NCBI GenBank assembly: GCA_029237695.1
Contig: CM055268.1
Span: forward strand, 55,389,131-55,453,130
From: Conchocele bisecta
Lineage: Eukaryota; Mollusca; Bivalvia; Lucinida; Thyasiridae
Direction of reading: 5' to 3'
DNA: 64,000 bases
This document shows positions 31,761 to 43,750 of this stretch, piece by piece. Position 1 is the first letter of the stretch. Every line of letters begins with the position of its first letter. The position numbers were made by a program, and so were the translations under genes. The notes beneath the pieces were generated by a model. That model was given only the letters and a program-made list of their open reading frames with translations. It did no database searches and was not told the origin of the DNA.

Positions 31761-34700
31761 CCACATAAGCCTATTGTTTCTAAATAGGTTTTCCTTTAGT
31801 TGATGACGTATCACGTAAGTGTTGTAAGGTAAGAAGGTCCGTATGTTCGTTCGTCCGTCCGTCCGTCTGTCCGCCTGTCCGCCTGAGATTTGCGTTAACG
31901 TTTCCGGCTACCTACTATCTCTGTTACCGCAAGGCGCATTTGCTTGAACCTTCATATTCTTATTTTTCATCATCCATATTTTCATTCTCTAGCGCACCCA
32001 TGCAGCCCCCGTATTCAATGGAAAGTTGCGTTAAAGTTGTTGAGTGGTGCATCCCGTCAGTGTTACAGACTTCTTGTAATTCATTGCACAATAGCTCAAT
32101 GGACAGACATGGATATTAACCCAATTACATTCCGACGGAATACACCTTTACGGGTATGAAATATTTTAAATATTTTATTTGTATTTTTGTTACTTCTCAA
32201 TGAAAGTATATGTTGTGACCACTCATTTGAACCGTCTCGACGAGACGGTTCAAATGGTGGTCACAGCGTATATTTCTGAGCTCATATAAAGAAACAATTT
32301 AGGATTTTCCACAAACAAAATGAAATGGGTTGAAAGTGGAACCACTCTAAACCTGACATTCAAAGACGCCAGAGCATTTAATTTTCATCTGTTGCACTGT
32401 AATGTATGTGTAATAACAATTTCTGTTCGTGATTGCAACGTATACATTAACACATGTCTAGTAGTGTTCTAGTTGCGAACAGTAACTCTTGCAATCTACT
32501 CGCGTACAGTCCGTAGCTACGGACGGTACGAGAGTAGATTGTAAGAGTTAATGTACATTAATATATACTATACATATAGTAGTGTTTAATATACTGTTGA
32601 CAACGACGATGAACGTCATGTAGTTCAATGACGTCAAACAAACTTTAAAGAATCAAATACGTCGCGCGACATCACATGGGAATACTAATGTGATGTACTA
32701 GGGTATAAAAGCAATCCATTCACGGTTGAATGGGCGTTTTAATTGTTATTAAAAATAGTTTTTACAAATATTTATACTCTGTCCTTAAGACAGAGTATAA
32801 ATATTTGTAAAAACAATTTGTTAATGTTTCCTGATGCTTTTTACGCTCTCTGACGCCTTTATAGTTATTGTACATGTAACTTTTTAGTACGACCGTCATT
32901 TTCTAACGGAAGCGGGAGGGATTTCCCAGAGGATTTCCCGACTTTGACCTTCGAATGAAGTTAGCCGACTAAGTTTAGTCGAATAACCATAGTCGGCTAA
33001 CAAAATCGTTCGTGAAATGAAAACATGTCAAAAAGTTTAGCCGACTATGGTTAGTCGACTAAACTTAGTTGAAACGGCTAACAGTTTAGCCGACTAACGG
33101 AGGTTCGTGAAATAGGCTACTGGTCTACACTGGTCGTATACGCCGAAGATGAAACAGCGGGCATATCTTGGATATGGATGTGTTCACATTGTATCCAGAT
33201 ATCAGACGTCGTACACTATCGCCTGTGTTATCTTGCCAATATTTGTAAATGTCTCATTTCGAAATACAGTGGAACTTCTCTGCACAGAACATCAAGATAA
33301 AGTATGTGATCTTATTTTCGATGGGTTTCTTTGTCATTTATCTCAGATGATTATGTATGTTCATGATTACAATGCATCCAAATACGTATCCGAATGGCAC
33401 AATGACTGATTTACCGTGGAACCTCTCTAAACCGGACACCCCGGGACCTCCTGGGGTGTCCGGTTTAGAGAGGTTCCACTGTACTTGAATATTGTGCTTG
33501 AAATCAAGTGGTTTGATTGTCTGAGGCTGAGCTATGCTACAGCTCATGTCTTGATTGCAAGTTGCAATTGTCAAAAGATAATCTGAAATGTTGATGATAT
33601 TAACCCAGGCGATTGTGTACGTATTACAATTTCAAGGTGCATGATCACGTGTTTACAACAACAACAACAGTGGCTGAAAGTGTTGAAATCTTTCCCACTC
33701 CAAAGTAAGTATTATTTGATATTTTCCTTAATATGCAACGGATTTTGATGCAATATGGCGCAGCAAACGCGTCTTCATGTGCTGCTTTTGGTTGTCTCAG
33801 GAGTTTGGCCAGATTTCATCAAAATCCGTTACGTAATAAGGACAAAATAAAAGAATATGTTCTTCGAATCGGAGGACTTCTGGAAGTTTCAGTACGTGTT
33901 ATTGTTGTTGTAGCCAAGTGATCATACATCTTGAATTTACATGTTGATGAACGGTCGTGTGTATTGAATCTGAAAGATGGCTTTGCACGAAGTGCTCATT
34001 ATCTACATGCACGGTACTTCCTTGTTGTGATCTCAGCATACTATATGTGAATGTAACTGGAGAAATGGGACTTGTAGATCTGGTTCTGTACTTTTCGACA
34101 TTTAGTAATGCCATACGTTTAACAAACGGTAGATACCGTAGTTCTTAGTACGTAACTCTAATTACACTGCAGTTCCTGTTGTCTATAAAGCGGAAAACGT
34201 GCAGCTATAGAAACTATTATCAGGCTTTTCAGTAATTCGCTAACTGATTGAGAGCTAGACTGGCCTGAAATGCGATAAGCCCCATTTCCCCCGTCACAGC
34301 CTCTGAATAAATGGGGCTTATGGGGTTTTGATTAATGTAGCTCCTGATCAAATAGCACACTCCTGTAGCCTGATAACGATCTATAGTGCTTGTTAGAAGC
34401 ATGTCATCTGCTTCATTGATGAAATGTCGAACAGTGTAGATCCTGATCAGACTGTGCGGCTGCACAGTCTGATCTGGATCCACGCTGGTCGTAATACCAT
34501 AAGCCCCATTTCTCCAGTCTTAGCCACATATGTGTTTCTCCTGTCCCTTTATATGTGACTAACATACTCAAGGTGCATGATCACGTGGTTACAACAACAA
34601 CAATGTCGCCCACTCCAAAGTAAGTATTATTTGATAGTTTCCTTAATATGCAACGGATTTTGATGAAATATGGCGCAGCAAATGCGTCTTCATGAGCTGC

Positions 34701-35869
34701 ATTTGGAGTTCTTCGCAAAAACGACATAAGTTTGGGCCACAGTACCGAGGCCACCAGATGCAGCTTAACAAGACGCGTCAGTTGATGCGCCATAGTTCAT
34801 CAAAATACATTTACATAGTTACATAATAAGGTAAAAATAAAATATTATGTTCTTTGAATTGGAGGGCTTCTTGAAGTTTCAGTACTTGTTATTGTTGTTT
34901 TAACCACGTGATCATACACCTTGATATATAGAGGATATTCATATTTTTGCAACGAATATGACATATATGTTCATCGAGTGGTGTGAAATGTCCATATTTC
35001 ACGAGTGCCCTTATTCGTTGCAAAACTACAGTGGAACCTCTCTAAACCGGACACAATAAAACATCTGTGATCCTATTTTTGATGAGTTTCTTGGACATTT
35101 ATCTCAATGGGTAATGTCTCTTCATGATCGCATAGCACACAGCTATGGCTCAGAATGGTCAAATGCCTTATTTACAGTGAAACCTCTCTAAACCGGACAC
35201 CCTGGGGGCCTCCCAGGGTGTCCGGTTTAGAGAGGTTTCACTGTATGAATATTCTATTTATTACATACCATTCCATGGAGCTGCATTTGGTGGTCTAGGG
35301 TGTTTGACACAGACTTCTGTCGTTTTTGCGAAGAATCGATTTCCGTGTCGGAAATCGATTCTTCGCAACGACGACAGAAGTTTGTGAGAAAATACAGAGA
35401 CCACCAAATGCAGCTAAACAAGACGCGTTTGATGCGCCATATTTCATCAAAATCCGTTACGTAATAAGAACACTATGAAAGAATAAGTACTTTGAATCGG
35501 TACGTGTTGTTGTTAGTACCACGTGATCATACACCTTGATACTACAAGTGCCTGTCTTATTCCAAAGATCCACTACTATGTATGTACCTCGAAACAAACT
35601 TTCCACTCGGTGCGTCTCTTCGTCAGCTCGTCTATTCGTCAGCTCGTCTCTTCGTCAGCTCGTCTCTTCGTCAGCTCGTCTATTCGTCTCTCGTTTACCG
35701 TTTACAAGTTTTACTTCTTACAATTGAGAAATTATAAGTAAAAAATGGGGAGAAAATCCATGACCCAGTGGTCAAGTAAAAAATCGAAATACGCTTTGCG
35801 CATCTGCACACCATAAGGAAGCTACATACATGTATCAAATATAAAATCTCCATCTATGACGGTTTCAAA
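31761..35869. other. Intergenic repeat-rich DNA
   Basis: No gene seen. Contains GTCC-rich repeats (31845-31880), family C (32205-32273), family H (32471-32556), a perfect hairpin TTTTTACAAATATTTATACT (32748-32817), GTTAGCCGACTAA inverted repeats (32958-33110), family A (33414-33481, 35175-35243), three family E MITEs (33640-33935, 34570-34925, 35277-35535), family L (34280-34545), a TTTGCAACGAATA hairpin (34938-35025) and a 16-bp tandem repeat CGTCAGCTCGTCTCTT (about 35620-35695). Confidence 0.6.
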
Positions 35870-35873
35870 AAAG

Positions 35874-36174
35874 TGGAGCGCCGTGGCGTAATGGTTAGTG
35901 TGTCGGACTACTGATCCAAGGGTCTTGGGTTCGAGCCTGACTAGCGGCGTGCGTTGTGTCCTTGAGCAAGACACTTTATCCACACTGCTCCATTTCATCC
36001 AGCTGCAAATGGGTACCGATAATTCGTAGTTGCTCTGTAAATACGAATTACCGGCTTCTCTCAAAAATCTCTAATTCCGTTCTTTCTCCCATTCTTGGGA
36101 GACGGCAGGCAAGGTTAAGGTTATAGAGCCAGTGCCCCCATTAAATATAAGGCTAAAAAAAAAAGAAAAAAAAA
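35874..36174 (+). mobile_element. tRNA-derived SINE
   Basis: About 300 bp. The head has a pol III A box TGGCGTAATGG (35884-35894) and B box GGTTCGAGCCT (35928-35938) spaced as in a tRNA. The middle GTGTCCTTGAGCAAGACACT (about 35956-35975) resembles the conserved central domain of V-type SINEs. The tail is A-rich (36155-36174). Short AAAAAAGT strings on both sides may be a target duplication. It is non-coding and would be copied by a partner LINE. Confidence 0.75.
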
Positions 36175-36283
36175 GTTAGTCTATCATAATTATGTGATGT
36201 TGAATGTATTGTATGAGATGATTATACTGAACAGATTGTAAGCCAGTAGTCTAATATTTATCACACTGCAATGATTATATTAT

Positions 36284-36629
36284 GATAATTCCAGCTCAAA
36301 AATACTTACACAATTCCCTAACATTTGATTGGCCCGTAGCAAATCTCTGTCCAAAATTTATATCCCAGTAAACTCCCACGCCGAACTACTTTCCGTAACC
36401 GTGAGGCGCAGTTAAAATAATTCTTAAGAAAACGGAAAATAAACACATTTTCTTGATGAATTTATTTCAAATGCTGGAATTATAAGGAATTAATGGCCTT
36501 TTTGTGGAATTTATCGGGGTATAAACTTGGAAAAGTCGCGGGAATACTTCCGGCCTTCGTCCAGTATTCCCGCGACTTTTCCAAGTTTATACCCCGATAC
36601 ATTCCACAAAAATGCTATTCATTCCTATA
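36284..36629. mobile_element. Foldback MITE, family F
   Basis: Same orientation as 5539-5884. The palindrome centre is shortened (ACTTCCGGCCTTCG). Confidence 0.7.
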
Positions 36630-38050
36630 ATACTTTCGAAAGAGATTCGGGTATTGATTGGCTTCTTTTGTGTTGAGAGAATATGTTCTATATCAGCTCT
36701 AAACAAATAAAAAGTGATGTGTTAGTTTGTTGTTGTTGTTCTGGACCCACATGACAAGTTTGACACGGTGTGGCATTCTGGATAATGTATGCATTAATAC
36801 AGGCACACATCACACAAAGTGCGATACGCCGCTATCACAATTATACAAGAATGTACAGTTATACTTGAACTTGTGTACGGTATAAGGGAAATAACTCTGA
36901 ATGTTTCGGAATTCATTATGGAACAATGAGGAGTTATCTCTTCTGCATTGTACCTTGTGTTTATCCACGATATACTGCAACAGATGAACTCGCTAAACGT
37001 ATAGTAATCACCGTTGCTGCTCTCAGCGCCAGCATAAAATGTTTTACGTCGAAATTCCAATACAGCTACATGCGGACGATACTGCATATATACACAAAGT
37101 CTAGTAACCGGCGCAAGAAATTTGCGTTTATGTGATAGCTCTAAGTAAAGCTGAGTGACATCTCGTCAGGAAACCGATGCCGTTTTTGACGTGAACTAGT
37201 TTACACCGGAACGGTGTGCAACACCAGTGGAATTTGAGTTCAACGGGCAAAATGTTAAATCCCCAGGCATGAGCAGACTTTGGTAAGTATAGGGTGTGAC
37301 ATGGTAAATGAATTATATATACATCTAGGAATTATATGTATACTTGACAAATATCTTATATTAATCTGAACGTCACTATAAGCTTTCTTGTATCAAACTT
37401 CGTGGAACGTTCATGAAGGCGATACACTGTTATACATAACAGTCAAGGTGTATGATCACGTGGTACTAACAACACCAACAAGTACCGATTCAAAGTACGT
37501 ATTCTTTTATAGTGTCCTTATTACGTAACGGATTTTGATGAAATATTGCGCATCAAACGCGTCTTGTTAAGCTGCATTTGGTGGTCTCTGTATTTTCGCC
37601 CAAACTTCTGTCGTTTTTTCGAAGAATCTATTTCCGTGTCTCCGACACGGAAATCGATTCTTCGCAAAAACGACATAAGTCTGTGCCAAACTCCCTAGAC
37701 CACCACATGCAGCTCATGAATACGCGTTTGCTGCGCCATATGTCATCAAAATCCGTTGCATATTAAGGAAAATATCAAATAATACTTACTTTGGAGTGGG
37801 CGAGGTTGTTGTTGTTGTAACCACGTGATCATGCACATTGACAGTGTATCATCTCATGAACGTTCCACGAAGTTTGCTACAAGAAAGCTGTAACTTGTGG
37901 CTGTAACTTGAGAAATTGGGCGTATCGGTTTTGCGACCAATGTAGATCCAGATCAGCCGGTGCCTCAGCACAGTCTGATCAGGATCTGCACTGTTCGCCT
38001 GTCCATCAAAGAAACACCCACCATGTTTCTAACAAGCAACATAGATCGTT
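36630..38050. other. Intergenic DNA with a nested MITE
   Basis: No gene seen. At 37383-37890 a family E MITE (37441-37830) sits inside an older palindrome with arms TTCGTGGAACGTTCATGA and its complement. Family L follows (37888-38055) and touches the LINE fragment. Confidence 0.55.
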
Positions 38051-38055
38051 AGTAT

Positions 38056-39062
38056 GTGACTGAGAGGTCCAACCAATTATATTGCCCAATAGCGGGACAC
38101 ATGTTTGCGGACATATATGATTATTTAACAAATATTGTTTACAACAACGTAAACGTCGATGAAATGTTGTTGTGTGGTGACGTCAACGCTAGAATTGGAG
38201 ACGTTAATGACGTCATAGAAAATATTGACGTAGTACCGCGTCGAGTAAATATTGACAGAGTGAAGAACAAACACGGTGATACGTTTATAGAGTTTTTGAA
38301 GGTATGCAAGTTATGTGTGTTAAACGGCAAAGTATTCCATGAATATGATAATTACACATCCATTTCTCCAAAGGGACCTTCTGTTGTAGACTATATATTT
38401 GTGCCTCACCAGAGCGTGCGAAATGCGACCCAGTTCAAAGTACTCTCAGTCAAAAGCGTGTGTGAACAATTCAACATCCAGCCTACCTGTAAATTACCGG
38501 ATCACTCGCTACTATTGTGTGACATATCAATCGATAACGGCCCGAGGGATTATACTGGCGTGGCGATCCGGGCACAAATGTGGTCAATGATCAGGAATGC
38601 CCTTTGAACGGTAAACGATTCGATTACAGCAGTATAGACGGTTTTCTGGACACCGATGAGTTCCGTGATTTGATTGATAGATTGGAGACTCGACATCTGC
38701 AGCACCAAAAAATAAACACTATAAATTATGTAACGATATTTGCCAGCTATATTATATATATATAGCGATATGCTATCTAGTGTGAACTTCAAGCGTATTT
38801 CAAACAAAAATATATGACGACATAGGCACGCGCCAAAGGAATGATGGAATGATAAACTTGAAACGTTATGGCGAGATGTTTGTCGGTGTGAACGTGAATA
38901 TCTGAAATACACAGGGCCCAAACGGTCAAAAGACACACTGAGAAATGAATATACATGTACCCTGAAACAACGCAAATTTGATACAGAGGTTAAACGAACT
39001 AAACGGAAATATATACACAATCAACACGTCGAGATTGAAACAATAGAGACCGAAAACCCACG
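38056..39062 (+). pseudogene. LINE fragment: APE endonuclease C-terminal half and linker
   Basis: The frame 38056-38607 has the endonuclease signatures LLCGDVNARIGD (about 38165-38200), GPSVVDYIFVP (about 38375-38405, catalytic Asp region) and the terminal LPDHSLLL (about 38500-38520, SDH-type His). After frame changes near 38600, a basic linker is readable to about 39060. The N-terminal third of the endonuclease is missing on the left. The right side stops where the satellite begins, with no RT. It resembles the LINE at 2565-5425. Confidence 0.8.
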
Positions 39063-39065
39063 TCG

Positions 39066-42000
39066 TGTGTGAAGTTGGCTCTGACATCGAACATCGAAAT
39101 TCGATATTCACCGGTTTGAATTTCGAGTTGAATATCGAGTTGAATTTCGAGTTGAATTCAAAGGTGTGAGGTCGATATTCACCGGAACAAATTTCGAGCT
39201 GGGTTGTTTTGAATATCGAGCCAGCTCTGAGATCGATATTCGACTACAATATTGCAAATGCAGAGCGAATTTCGAGCTGGGGGGTTTTGAATATCGAGCC
39301 AGCTCTGAGATCGAAATTCCAGAAGATTGGACATGCTTATTTGAATTTCGAGCTGGGATGTTTTGAATATCGAGCCAGCTATGAGATCGATATTCGAGAA
39401 GATTGGACATGCGTATTTGAATTTCGAGCTGGGTTGTTTTGAATATCGAGCCGGCTCTGAGATCGATATTCGACTACAATATTGCAAATGCAGTGGGAAT
39501 TTCGAGCTGGGGGGTTTTGAATATCGAGCCAGCTCTGAGATCGAAATTCGAGAAGATTGGACATGCGTATTTGAATTTCGAGCTGGGATGTTTTGAATAT
39601 CGAGCCAGCTCTGAGATCGATATTCGACTACAATATTGCAAATGCAGTGCGAATTTCGAGCTGGGGGTTTTTGAATATCGAGCCAACTCTGAGATCGATA
39701 TTCGAGAAGATTGGACATGCAAATTTGAATTTCGAGCTGGGTTGTTTTGAATATCGAGCCAGCTCTGAGATCGATATTCGAATACAATATTGCAAATGCA
39801 GAGCGAATTTCGAGCTGGGGGGTTTTGAATATCGAGCCAGCTCTGAGATCGAAATTCCAGAAGATTGGACATGCTTATTTGAATTTCGAGCTGGGATGTT
39901 TTGAATATCGAGCCAGCTCTGAGATCGATATTCGAGAAGATTGGACATGCGTATTTGAATTTCGAGCTGGGTTGTTTTGAATATCGAGCCGGCTCTGAGA
40001 TCGATATTCGATTACAATATTGCAAATGCAGTGGGAATTTCGAGCTGGGGGGTTTTGAATATCGAGCCAGCTATGAGATCGAAATTCGAGAAGATAGGAC
40101 ATGCGTATTTGAACTTCGAGCTGGGATGTTTTGAATATCGAGCCAGCTCTGAGATCGATATTCGACTACAATATTGCAAATGCAGTGCGAATTTCGAGCT
40201 GGGGGTTTTTGAATATCGAGCCAACTCTAAGATCGATATTCGAGAAGATTGGACATGCAAATTTGAATTTCGAGCTGGGTAGTTTTGAATATCGAGCCAG
40301 CTCTGAGATCGATATTCGCGCAGATTGGAGATGTCTATTTGAATTTCGAGCTGGGTTGTTTTAAATATCGAGCCAGCTCTGAGATCGATATTCGCGCAGA
40401 TTGGAGATGTGTATTTGAATTTCGAGCTGGGTTGTTTTGAATATCGAGCCAGCTATGAGATCGATATTCGCGGCGATTGAGATGTGCATTTGAATTTCGA
40501 GCTGGGTTGTTTTGAATATAGGGCCAGCTCTGAGATCGATATTCGAGCAGATTGGAGATGTGTATTTGAATTTCGAGCTGGGATGTTTTGAATATCGAGC
40601 CAGCTCTGAGATCGATATTCGAGCAGATTGGACATACGTATTTGAATTTCGAGCTTGGGTGTTTTGAATATCGAGCCAGCTCTGAGATCGATATTCGAGA
40701 AGATTGGACATGCGTATTTGAATTTCGAGCTGGGATGTTTTGAATATCGAGCCAGCTCTGAAATCGATATTCGAGAAGATTGGACATGCGTATTTGAATT
40801 TCGAGCTGGGTTGTTTTGAATATCGAGCCAGCACTGAGATCGATATTCGACTACAATATTGCAAATGCAGTGTGAATTTCGAGCTGGGGGGTTTTGAATA
40901 TCGAGCCAGCTCTGAGATCGAAATTCGAGAAGATTGGACATGCTTATTTGAATTTCGAGCTGGGTATGTTTTGGATATCGAGCCAGCTCTGAGATCGATA
41001 TTCGACTACAATATTGCAAATGCAGTGCGAATTTCGAGCTGGGGGTTTTTGAATATCGAGCCAGCTCTGAGATCGATATTCAAGAAGATTGGAGATGTCT
41101 ATTTGAATTTCGAGCTGGCTTGTTTTGAATATCGAGCCAGCTCTGAGATCGATATTCGCGCCGATTGAGATGTGCATTTGAATTTCGAGCTGGGTTGTTT
41201 TGAATATCGAGCTAGCCCTGAGATCGACATTCGCGCCGATTGAGATGTGCATTTGAATTTCGAGCTGGATTGTTTTGAATATCGAGCTAGCCCTGAGATC
41301 GACATTCGCGCCGATTGAGATGTGCATTTGTATTTCGAGCTGGATTGTTTTGAATATCGAGCCAGCTCTGAGATCGATATTCGCGCCGATTGAGATGTGC
41401 ATTTGAATTTCGAGCTGGGTTGTTTTGAATGTCGAGCCAGCTCTGAGATCGATATTCGCGCCGATTGAGATGTGCATTTGAATTTCGAGCTGGGTTGTTT
41501 GAATATCGAGCTAGCTCTGAGATCGATATTCGCGCCGATTGAGATATGCATTTGAATTTCGAGCTGGATTGTTTTGATTATCGAGCCAGCTCAGAGATCG
41601 ATATTCGCGCCGATTGAGATGTGCATTTGAATTTCGAGCTGGGTTGTTTTGAATGTCGAGCCAGCTCTGAGATCGATATTCGCGCCGATTGAGATGTGCA
41701 TTTGAATTTCGAGCTGGGTTGTTTGAATATCGAGCTAGCTCTGAGATCGATATTCGCGCCGATTGAGATATGCATTTGAATTTCGAGCTGGATTGTTTTG
41801 ATTATCGAGCCAGCTCTAAGATCGATATTCGCGCCGATTGAAATGTGCATTTGAATTTCGAGCTGTGTTGTTTTAAATGTCGAGCCAGCTCTGAGATCGA
41901 TATTCGCGCCGATTGAGAATTTCGAGCTGGGTTGTTTTGAATATCGAGCCAGCTCTGAGATCGATATTCGAGCAGATTGAAGATGTGTATTTGAATTTCG

Positions 42001-42516
42001 AGCTGGGATGTTTTGAATATCGAGCCAGCTCTGAGATCGATATTCGCGCAGATTGGAGATGTGTATTTGAATTTCGAGCTGGGATGTTTTGAATATCGAG
42101 CCAGCTCTGAGATCGATATTCGCGCAGATTGGAGATGTCTATTTGAATTTCGAGCTGGGTTGTTTTGAATATCGAGCCGGCTCGGAGATCGATATTCGCG
42201 CAGATTGAGATGCTAATTTGAATTTCGAGCTGGGTTGTTTTGAATATCGAGCCAGCTCTGAGATCGATATTCGAGCAGATTTGAAATATGTATTTGAATT
42301 TCGAGCTGGGATGTTTTGAATATCGAGCCAGCTCTGAGATCGATATTCGACTACAATATTGCAAATGCAGTTTGAATTTCGAGCTGGGGGGTTTTGAATA
42401 TCGAGCCAGCTCTGAGATCGAAATTCGAGAAGATTGGACATGAGTATTTGAATTTCGAGCTGGGTATGTTTTGGATATCGAGCCAGCTCTGAGATCGACA
42501 TTCGACTACAATATTG
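39066..42516 (+). repeat. 76-77-bp satellite array, family 1 (left part)
   Basis: About 45 monomers, each GAATTTCGAGCTGGGTTGTT, TTGAATATCGAGCCAGCTCT, GAGATCGATATTCG and a variable linker (GCGCAGATTGGAGATGTGTATTT, AGAAGATTGGACATGCGTATTT, ACTACAATATTGCAAATGCAG or GCGCCGATTGAGATGTGCATTT). It starts with a transition zone, GTGTGTGAAGTTGGCTCTGA, directly against the LINE fragment. The first kilobase has a 7-monomer higher-order period of 538 bp. ORFs on both strands are repeat artefacts. Confidence 0.9.
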
Positions 42517-42522
42517 CAAATG
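42517..42522. repeat. Polinton target-site duplication, left copy
   Basis: CAAATG, matching 55547-55552 exactly. A 6-bp duplication is the hallmark of Polinton/Maverick integration. The site lies in the GCAAATGCAG linker of a satellite monomer. Confidence 0.9.
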
Positions 42523-42540
42523 AGTAGTAATGGGTGACAC

Positions 42541-42622
42541 TATGGTACGGTTTTTTAACATGTGTATTTTCCATAGACAATTTTATCTATGGAAAATACA
42601 CATGTTAAAAAACCGTACCATA
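42541..42622. promoter_or_regulatory. Terminal hairpin in the left TIR
   Basis: 36-nt perfectly complementary arms (42541-42576 and 42587-42622, TATGGTACGGTTTTTTAACA onward) around a 10-nt AT-rich loop. It begins 18 bp from the element end. The equivalent is at 55447-55528. It could be an end-recognition or origin structure; this is inference. Confidence 0.7.
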
Positions 42623-43170
42623 GGTGGCACCCCTTATTACTCCCATTATCAAGGTGGAAACTTCTTGTATTACTCTATAGTGGTATAAAACCACGCCATA
42701 GTGGCACCCCTGAAGCATTTTGATGGAGATTCGTGAATTTTATCCGGGGTGTAAACTTCTTGTATTACGCCATAGTACCACCTTGAACATTTAGGGGTAT
42801 ACTGTTCTGTATATAATTTTCAAATATTTTTGACAACTCCAATATTATCAAATACATATGAAAATATCCTAGAAATATTTTTCATCCACTTCTGACAACT
42901 CTAATATTGACAAAAGTTAATGAAAATAAATATTGATTGTAAATCAATATTGGTATTTTTTCAATTTATGGGGGAAATTGAATACGAGCTATGTAAAGTT
43001 TTAAACAATATTTTATTGAACAACAACATATTTACAACATGGATTATAGACCAGATATGATATTCATATTTGATCTTTACAAAAGTACATGCAATATTAT
43101 GTTAACATATTTGCTACATGAAAGTAATTTTGGAAAATGCAAAGACATGGCATGTTGATATTGTTGTGGT

Positions 43171-43685
43171 TTACAACATTGACACACCGACAGATGTTGA
43201 ACTTTGTTGAGGTCCTTCGTAGAGTGTCCCAAAGTGATGTTTGAACCAGATCGTTATAGTCCTATCATTCTTGAAGTAATCTGATGAACTGAATGTTTGT
43301 TGAATACAGAGACGCAGAGTATTTCCTCTTGCAATCGCAATCAACACAAACACACAGTATTTTCCACATGTTGTACTGAATACACTTTGTAGTCTCTGTT
43401 TGTTAAATGTCCATTTCGTAGAATTGTTTGTCAAGAAAGACAATATTTCTTCATGTAGTGGTGGTAATCCATAGGAGTCAAAGTAGATGGCTTCATTCTT
43501 CTCGTCAAATACAATAGTTACCCAACGTTTTCCAGGTTGATCAGAATTATCCGTGTTTGATTATGTACGCTTGGACGTCTAATGGTCTGTGATTTGGTAG
43601 CTTGTCTTTTGGGCATACTATTCCGTTTATGTCTCTTCAGCCATATTTCTCGATCCAGTATGTGTTGTAATTCGATGGTTTCCAT
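43171..43685 (-). pseudogene. Adenain-like cysteine protease, left TIR copy
   Basis: A capsid-maturation protease of the adenovirus/Ulp1 fold, about 170 residues. ATG is at 43683-43685 and the stop at 43171-43173. It keeps the acidic motif YFDSYG and the nucleophile motif STTCGKYC. At the place where the family has GxHWV, this copy reads GKRWV, so the catalytic His is Arg. It is broken by an extra T near 43560 relative to the right copy. In the C-terminal half (LQSVFSTTCGKYC) this copy keeps the family-like frame. It would cleave virion proteins if active, but the missing His argues against it. Confidence 0.85.
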
Positions 43686-43750
43686 CTTTGGATGTTGATT
43701 TCACCAATACGTTACTTTTAGGATTTGTTTTGTTCATAATTGTCCAATAT

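Noticed and set aside
35874..35950. Functional tRNA gene
   Set aside because: A and B boxes are present, but the sequence does not fold as a complete tRNA and continues into a SINE core and A-tail.
36794..37135. 97- and 69-codon frames at 36.8-37.1 kb
   Set aside because: No domain, signal or splice context; they overlap on opposite strands and look like chance frames.
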